Source: Natronosalvus caseinilyticus
GTDB lineage: Archaea; Halobacteriota; Halobacteria; Halobacteriales; Natrialbaceae
DNA length: 64,000 bases
Assembly (NCBI RefSeq): GCF_017357105.1
Contig: NZ_CP071596.1
Coordinates: 558,001 to 622,000 of the forward strand
Direction: 5' to 3'
Of the stretch, positions 60,428 to 64,000 are shown in pieces. Each line of letters opens with the position of its first letter. Position 1 is the stretch's first letter. A program made the translations under genes and the position numbers. The notes beneath the pieces were generated by a model. That model saw nothing but the letters and a program-made list of their open reading frames with translations. It was not told the origin of the DNA and made no database searches.

Positions 60428-62161
60428 ATGAACAAAGAACTATTCGGCGTGTTTGGAAGCATCGAGGCGTTCGAACGTCACCGGTCTGTAGAGGCGTTCG
60501 ACGACGTACTCGCAGGAACGGAGATCACAGTCGGTATCAGAGATCCCGGTCTCGGTACGCCCGGCTGGAGCGCCCGCTACGCCGACGAACGTGGTATCTG
60601 TGTCGTCTGGGGGGAAGTTTACGTTCCCGGCGACGAAACCAACGCGGCTCGCTGGCTGCTCGAGCAGTACGATTCCGAAGACGACGCGGCGTTCGACGTG
60701 CTGAACGGATCCTACCTCGCCGTCGTCGATCCGGTCGACGACGACGCCTTCGTGGCGACCGACCCGGTTCGCTCTCGGGAGTGTTTCTACACCGACGAGC
60801 CGGGAGTCCGCACGTTCGGGACTGACGCGGCTAGCGTCGCCCGGACGGTCGATGAACCGTCGGTGAACCGAAACGCAGTCCTCGAGTACCTCCACCTGGG
60901 CGTGACCCTCGGGGAAAAGGCTGCCTTCGAGGAACTCTCGCGACTGCCGATAGATAGCCGACTGACCCAATCCGGGGTGGAATCGTTCGAACGCTTCGTC
61001 TACCAGCCCCACCAGTTCGATTACGTCGACGAGCTGGCTACTCGGCTGAAACGGGCACTGGAACGACGATCCATCCTCCCGGGACGGAAAGGGCTGCTCC
61101 TGTCTGCCGGTTACGACTCTCGCGTGTTCCTGCCGACGATACCAGACATCGAGCGCTGTTACACGGTGGGAACGCCATCAGCCCAGGAGGTCACCGGCGC
61201 ACGGCGCGTCGCGACCCAGTACGGGGTCGATCACGTCGCCTTCAAACCCGACGAGCGGTACCTGCTGGCCGAGGAGTCGAAGACCCAGTACGGACAGGGG
61301 ATCAAAGAGTCGCTCCACATCCACCACGCCGGGTACACCGACGAGATGAACGTCGATACGATGTATCACGGCCTGCTCTGTGATACGTTCTTCCGGGGAC
61401 ACTTCACCGCACAGGACACGATCGAACTCTTCGGAACGGAGGTTCCGCGAAACAGACTCGATCCAGACCCCGATCCAGTCGCCTCCCTCCTCGGAAAGTT
61501 CGGATACGACCGGAACTCGAGTGAAGCCCTCACCGAGCACATCGCCTTCGACGAGGACCCCGACCCGTTCGTCCGGGACGCGATCGCAGCGGAGTTCGAC
61601 ACCGTCGGCGATCGGGCCGTGACGACCCAGAACTCGCTGACGTGCTGTGGAATCGCTAACCAGCCGTCGATCCCGTTTCACAATCACCTTGCGGATAACT
61701 TCTTCGCGTCGTTCCTCGCGGCCGACATCGAACTCGTCCGGTGGCATCTCGAGACGCCGCCGGCCCACCGAACGACAGATACCTTCCTGAAGGCCTGCGA
61801 ACGTCTCGATCCCGATCTCCTCCACCATCGCCCGCCCGATCGCCCGCACGACGTGACCCTGCTCAACGAGGCCGAACGGTTCGTCCGCCGGAAGACACCC
61901 CTGCTCGAGCCGTTCGAACCGCCGTGGCCGGACCGCGAGTGGATCTTCGACCACTACGGACTCGACCGAAAACTCCTCCCCCATCTCGAGCACGTACACG
62001 GGCTACCGGTGAGACACAAATTACGACTGAACGATCTCAACCGGTGGATCGGTGCTTCGACCGACGACGTCGACAGTGCTCGTTCGTGGCTTCACCCGAA
62101 GTCAGTAGCGAGAGACGAAAACGGAAACGACGACCGCCCGACGCAGCCACTTCCCCAGTAA
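60428..62161 (+). CDS. Second asparagine-synthetase-like protein lacking glutaminase Cys
   Basis: The product has 577 residues from ATG 60428 (MNKELFGVFGSIEAFERH). The LFGVFG start resembles the MCGIFG of glutaminases but has no Cys. The Ntn-like half (1-200) retains NGSYLAVVDPVDDDAFVATD. The synthetase half has a PP-loop variant, LLLSAGYDSRVFLP (223-236, SxGxDS kept). The C-terminal 250 residues are diverged. It probably adenylates a carboxylate and couples it to an amine. It and the protein at 50174 are distant relatives at the two sides of the cluster. The gene is divergent from the deacetylase. Confidence 0.82.
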   Translation: MNKELFGVFGSIEAFERHRSVEAFDDVLAGTEITVGIRDPGLGTPGWSARYADERGICVVWGEVYVPGDETNAARWLLEQYDSEDDAAFDVLNGSYLAVVDPVDDDAFVATDPVRSRECFYTDEPGVRTFGTDAASVARTVDEPSVNRNAVLEYLHLGVTLGEKAAFEELSRLPIDSRLTQSGVESFERFVYQPHQFDYVDELATRLKRALERRSILPGRKGLLLSAGYDSRVFLPTIPDIERCYTVGTPSAQEVTGARRVATQYGVDHVAFKPDERYLLAEESKTQYGQGIKESLHIHHAGYTDEMNVDTMYHGLLCDTFFRGHFTAQDTIELFGTEVPRNRLDPDPDPVASLLGKFGYDRNSSEALTEHIAFDEDPDPFVRDAIAAEFDTVGDRAVTTQNSLTCCGIANQPSIPFHNHLADNFFASFLAADIELVRWHLETPPAHRTTDTFLKACERLDPDLLHHRPPDRPHDVTLLNEAERFVRRKTPLLEPFEPPWPDREWIFDHYGLDRKLLPHLEHVHGLPVRHKLRLNDLNRWIGASTDDVDSARSWLHPKSVARDENGNDDRPTQPLPQ

Positions 62162-62428
62162 CGGGCCGTACGTGTGACAGTAGTGGACTGTTTCGGTGAG
62201 TAATAGCCCAAAAAATGCTCTGTAGTCGGTTTCAAATTTCTCAACAACGGTTCTGTCACCGTCTTTCACACACATTCGTTCGCGAAGGTGTCCGAATTGG
62301 TGAACGTACGGACCGATGAGTCATTACTCGGTTTTGCTCGCCTCAACGCTCTCTAATGGGGTCGTAGTACTGTTCAGAAACCAAAAATGAGGAGAATACT
62401 TATAACCCATCACTTGTTTGGTTGGAAT
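62162..62428. other. AT-richer spacer with open frame remnant on minus strand
   Basis: This spacer is visibly AT-richer than the cluster. On the minus strand about 62162-62320 there is an open frame of some 50 codons (GPYVHQFGHLRERMCVKDGD onwards) preceded by a TGA and lacking a start, which may be a fragment of a lost gene. The right end carries the promoter of the next gene. Confidence 0.35.
62400..62406 (+). promoter_or_regulatory. TATA box of the winged-helix membrane protein gene
   Basis: TTATAAC lies 23-29 nt upstream of the ATG at 62429, consistent with a leaderless transcript. It lacks the shared cluster element. Confidence 0.5.
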
Positions 62429-62938
62429 ATGCGTCTGACGCCGTCTTGGGTTCGTTCGTCGCGAGACGCGTCTTCGGGCACCCAGTCCGCTCCCGACGAC
62501 AGCGCTTCACCCGCACCCGAGGTACCAATCTATTACGCGACCGACGAGTCGACGGGTTCGTCGTCGACTCCGCCGGTATCGGCTGCCTCGTTCGTGCCAG
62601 AATCCGATAGGGCGCTCCTCGATGAAATCGCCGAGCTAGAAGCACCTGTCACGGTCGATGAACTCGCGGACAATCTCATCTGGCCGGCTGATCCGCCGAT
62701 CGAAACGTGGGCCGACGTCCACGAACTCCTCTACGACGAACGGCTTCCGGAGCTCGAAGCGGGAGGAGCACTGGAATTCGACGCCGAGAAAGGGATGATC
62801 GAACACGTCCGAGAAACCGAAGATCACGCCGAAGGCGTCTGGTTTTCTCGACCAGTCCTCGGATTACTCTCGCTCGTCTTGCTCGCGACGACGCTATTTC
62901 TCGTCTCGACTGGTGTCGTCACGGCGGCTCCGTTCTAA
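62429..62938 (+). CDS. Winged-helix protein with C-terminal membrane anchor
   Basis: The product has 169 residues from ATG 62429. The N-terminus is low-complexity Ser/Pro. A DUF7344-like winged helix occupies about 63-130 (ALLDEIAELEAPVTVDELAD and VHELLYDERLPELEAGGALE), followed by one hydrophobic helix (VLGLLSLVLLATTLFLVSTG, about 145-164). A DNA-binding-type domain tethered to the membrane suggests a sensor-regulator or a protein-contact role. It is convergent with a gene of the same type. Confidence 0.72.
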   Translation: MRLTPSWVRSSRDASSGTQSAPDDSASPAPEVPIYYATDESTGSSSTPPVSAASFVPESDRALLDEIAELEAPVTVDELADNLIWPADPPIETWADVHELLYDERLPELEAGGALEFDAEKGMIEHVRETEDHAEGVWFSRPVLGLLSLVLLATTLFLVSTGVVTAAPF

Positions 62939-63069
62939 CGCCCGTAGCATCCGACGAACTTCTCAGCGTACTCGCGACGGTGACGGTGTTCTCGAGAAAA
63001 CGTAGCTGTCACAGAAAGGAGTGCCGTCGTCAGCACGGTGAGACGACCGTCGTCCGATCAACGGGAGAC

Positions 63070-63660
63070 TCAGTTGACGAATCGACCAGCAGTCAGTACC
63101 GTAAACAAGAGCAGTATCAACGCGCTCAGGCCAATGCCAGAGAGCAGCGAGACGAACGGCAGTTCGAAGATCGCGCCCAGGAAGACCAGGTAACACAGCG
63201 CAGTTGCTCCCAGATAGTAATCGTCCCAGCCGCCGCTCGCGCTGGGCTCTGCGGACTCCTCGTCCGTCGGCTCTCCAACCTGGAGGTACTGATCGACGTA
63301 ATCGGCCAGCGGCTCTCGCTCGACGACCCCCCGGTTCTTCTGGTAAGAGATGATGCCGGCCTCGTCCAGTTTCGACAGGTGTGACTGGTAAAGCGGGATG
63401 TACACGCGCTGGCGCTGTGCAGACGTGAGCTGGTCGACGGTCGTCTCGTGTTCCCACGCGGCGACTTGCTCTGCTACGTCGCGCATGCGAACGCTTCCCT
63501 CCGTATCGCGCAGATACTCGAGCACGAGCCGGCGACGTTCGTTTTGCAGTAGATGAAAGAGTTCGTCCTTCGAAAATGGGACGTCCTCTTCCGGAGCATC
63601 GGTGCTCCCATCAGTCGTCTGCTCGTTCTCTTCTTCAGGGCTGATATATTCGGACTTCAT
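63070..63660 (-). CDS. DUF7344 winged-helix protein with two membrane segments
   Basis: The product has 196 residues. After an acidic tail comes the DUF7344 helix block ELFHLLQNERRRLVLEYLRD, VAEQVAAWEHETT, QRQRVYIPLYQSHLSKLDEA and GIISYQKNRGVV (about 32-115). Two hydrophobic segments follow (about 146-166 and 170-192). This is a standard haloarchaeal layout of a membrane-tethered regulator, often found beside surface-glycan loci. Its target is unknown; nearby cluster promoters are candidates. Confidence 0.85.
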   Translation of the reverse strand: MKSEYISPEEENEQTTDGSTDAPEEDVPFSKDELFHLLQNERRRLVLEYLRDTEGSVRMRDVAEQVAAWEHETTVDQLTSAQRQRVYIPLYQSHLSKLDEAGIISYQKNRGVVEREPLADYVDQYLQVGEPTDEESAEPSASGGWDDYYLGATALCYLVFLGAIFELPFVSLLSGIGLSALILLLFTVLTAGRFVN

Positions 63661-64000
63661 CGCACCAGTCTTCTGGAAACAGTTCCGGGTAATAAAGGAT
63701 AGAAACCGTCCAGCGATGAACGATTTATTTTAGTTGAATTCACGGGCCGTCCCAGACATTTTTTGTCTTTTTAATACACCTATATCAGCAATTACAGACC
63801 CAATACCACCAGAATTGCCTTTATATAAAACATCCAATTAGTAATTGATTTCGCTCAAGATAGGACGGTATTAGCCACTGTTCAAGACCATTTTTCGGTC
63901 ATGTGAGAGGCAAGTTTCGAGAAGGGGCTGAAGATAGCAAAACAGTGTCTGGAACATTACATTCCGGGTCGCATCTACCGTTTTTTCCGCCTGTGACCCT
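63661..64000. other. AT-rich region at window end, no gene seen
   Basis: These 340 bp are distinctly AT-rich. They include the upstream region of the DUF7344 gene, a small hairpin AGACA-tttttt-TGTCT followed by T residues (about 63756-63775) and a TATA-like TTTATATAAAAC near 63821. No coding frame in the window can be supported, but a gene may start beyond the right edge. Confidence 0.5.

Overview
The window is haloarchaeal DNA, most like the Natrialbaceae (an inference from style, not a match). It is GC-rich with acidic proteins and very frequent CTCGAG. It has leaderless TATA promoters, Tat-type lipobox signal peptides, an archaeal eIF1A, small Lrp/AsnC regulators, DUF7344-type winged helices and a tRNA intron with a bulge-helix-bulge motif. 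I see no rRNA, CRISPR array or intact insertion sequence.

Positions 1-30,000 are mostly metabolic. After the tail of an MFS transporter and a PAS-PAS-GAF kinase-like protein that lacks its phospho-acceptor His come an Lrp regulator and a small HalOD1-like/zinc-ribbon pair. Next is a nucleoside module: a nucleoside hydrolase, then a BMP lipoprotein, a double-NBD ATPase and two permeases in one tightly packed operon. Then follow an Eis-like acetyltransferase, a mechanosensitive-type membrane protein, an aminotransferase/Lrp pair, a protein with a very acidic linker, 6-phosphogluconate dehydrogenase, an acetyltransferase/UspA pair, threonine aldolase, an M29 aminopeptidase, a MOT1-type molybdate permease, a CARDB-metzincin lipoprotein, an intron-containing tRNA-Arg(UCU) with extra copies of its 3' end beside it, a ParB-like protein and SerB.

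Positions 30,000-43,800 hold two related membrane proteins, a metY-metX methionine operon divergent from an MFS gene, a small lipoprotein made of Asn-Glu-Thr repeats, an EamA exporter, an alanine-glyoxylate-type aminotransferase, an NhaC antiporter coupled to a TRAM protein, eIF1A, TruA, a DUF2270 protein and an amphi-Trp/YegP fusion.

Positions 43,858-62,161 form an accessory cell-surface cluster. It has two alkaline-phosphatase-superfamily enzymes, a Bat-type HTH regulator, a Tat-exported beta-helix protein, two asparagine-synthetase-like proteins without the glutaminase Cys, a Wzx-type flippase, a response regulator, a family-2 glycosyltransferase, a secreted aspartoacylase-like/PKD protein, and a pair of surface lipoproteins with the same architecture, one an intact NodB deacetylase and the other stripped of its metal ligands. 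Eight promoters here share an ungapped 19-nt element (about YTTAnCnnCTCGATARTAA), and in five of them it ends 26-30 nt before the start codon. This suggests one co-regulated system building or modifying a surface polymer, and it is the best candidate for something undescribed. It has only one glycosyltransferase and no polymerase. The window ends with two membrane-anchored winged-helix proteins and AT-rich DNA.
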